Origin: Acidobacteriota bacterium
Lineage (GTDB): Bacteria > Acidobacteriota > Blastocatellia > Pyrinomonadales > Pyrinomonadaceae
Direction: 5' to 3'
DNA: 6,272 nucleotides
Assembly (NCBI GenBank): GCA_029862725.1
Contig: JAOTWT010000195.1
Span: forward strand, 1-6,272
In this document: positions 5,693-6,272 of the stretch, piece by piece
Position numbering within the stretch: position 1 is the stretch's first letter
Layout: the number at the start of each line of letters is the position of its first letter
Translations under genes and position numbers: made by a program
Notes under the pieces: model-generated
Told to the model about the DNA's origin: nothing
Seen by the model: the letters and a program-made list of their open reading frames with translations, nothing else
The model's database searches: none

Positions 5693-6272
5693 ATGAAACA
5701 AGTAATTCGAAGGGGTCTAAAGGAAATAATTGTCGACGAGGTCGCGGACCCGTTGCCGTCGCACAATCACGTCCTTGTGAGGCCCTTTTACTCTTTGATC
5801 TCCAGCGGCACCGAGACCGCCGATATACATACCGACAGCATTGTTAAGGAAGTCGCCGATAATCCTTCGCACATCCAAAAAGTATGGGACATCATGCGAA
5901 AAACGGATCCTCTTGCGACCATCCAGGAAGTTCGTGCCAAGTTCAGCGAATATGCTGTTTTGGGCTATTCGGGAGCAGGAGTAATAGTTGAAAAAGACAA
6001 GGCCGTAAACGATCTCACGATCGGCCAAAGAGTGGCATATGGGGGCGAAGGTACGGGGCATGGCGAAACGATAAATGTCGGGCGAAATCTCGTCGCCCGT
6101 ATTCCAGATAATGTCGCGTTTGAGGACGCGTGCTTTACGACCTTGGGGGCAATCGCAATGAATGCGGTGCGACAGGCCGGGATCCAGGTTGGCGAATCGG
6201 TAGTTGTTATGGGCCTTGGGCTTGTGGGTCAACTCGTCACGCAGATCGTCGCCTGCCAGGGGGGTGTCGTGA
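5693..6272 (+). CDS. Bi-domain oxidoreductase, N-terminal MDR-like half (3' end outside window)
   Basis: The frame is open from ATG 5693 to the right edge, giving 193 residues. It resembles the N-terminal, zinc-alcohol-dehydrogenase-like part of two-domain oxidoreductases whose C-terminal half is a Gfo/Idh/MocA-type dehydrogenase; these are usually about 700 residues long, so roughly a quarter is visible and the second domain is an expectation. Visible motifs: YSLISSGTE (33-41), VLGYSGAGVIVE (89-100), GQRVAYGG (111-118), FTTLGAIAMNAVRQAG (148-163) and the Rossmann GLGLVG (174-179) for NAD(P). The Cys that normally binds catalytic zinc in CGTD is Ser here (SSGTE), and no His follows in the usual place, so this half is probably not a zinc enzyme. 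Such genes often sit beside heparinase genes in EPS clusters, supporting a role in nucleotide-sugar conversion. ATG 5693 has no Shine-Dalgarno sequence, but the MKQVIRRG start fits the family. It lies 156 bases from the glycosyltransferase and may have its own control. Confidence 0.85.
   Translation, partial: MKQVIRRGLKEIIVDEVADPLPSHNHVLVRPFYSLISSGTETADIHTDSIVKEVADNPSHIQKVWDIMRKTDPLATIQEVRAKFSEYAVLGYSGAGVIVEKDKAVNDLTIGQRVAYGGEGTGHGETINVGRNLVARIPDNVAFEDACFTTLGAIAMNAVRQAGIQVGESVVVMGLGLVGQLVTQIVACQGGVV

Noticed and set aside
5717..6232. A 171-codon open frame on the - strand inside the oxidoreductase
   Set aside because: The + strand has conserved MDR motifs (SSGTE, GLGLVG) throughout; the - strand product has no recognisable motif.

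Overview
The window reads as part of a cell-surface or exopolysaccharide (EPS) biosynthesis and modification locus of a Gram-negative-type bacterium with medium GC content. All five protein genes are on the + strand. In order they are: the C-terminal part of an asparagine synthase-like amidotransferase (cut by the left edge), a putative NodB-like polysaccharide deacetylase, a heparinase II/III-family protein, a GT4-type glycosyltransferase, and the N-terminal part of a two-domain oxidoreductase (MDR-like half, cut by the right edge). This set is familiar from EPS islands, including exosortase-associated ones, of Acidobacteriota (Blastocatellia-like) and some Proteobacteria. I lean towards an acidobacterial origin, but only from gene-content resemblance; no ribosomal or other taxonomic marker is present.

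Layout: the first four genes are packed like an operon. There are 24 bases between amidotransferase and deacetylase, 12 bases between deacetylase and heparinase (ATG start), and a 4-base TTGA overlap (or a 32-base gap if GTG 4376 is the start) between heparinase and glycosyltransferase. The first three genes share one reading frame, and the second and third are separated there by a single TAA. A 156-base non-coding stretch (5537-5692) then precedes the oxidoreductase. It holds a hairpin over the glycosyltransferase stop codon, a strong Shine-Dalgarno sequence in front of a four-codon ORF, an 11-base direct repeat and a second hairpin, so it may be a regulatory or operon-internal boundary.

How the genes could work together (inference): the glycosyltransferase adds a sugar to a lipid-linked repeat unit. 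The amidotransferase may amidate a carboxyl group, probably of a uronic acid. The oxidoreductase may make or alter a nucleotide sugar. The deacetylase and the heparinase-like protein would tailor or trim an N-acetylated, uronate-containing glycan, loosely like glycosaminoglycan or alginate maturation. No flippase, polymerase, exosortase, mobile element, RNA gene or CRISPR array is visible. I see no clearly new system; the most unusual points are the leaderless heparinase-family protein inside a biosynthetic operon, the atypical deacetylase, and the structured 156-base spacer.
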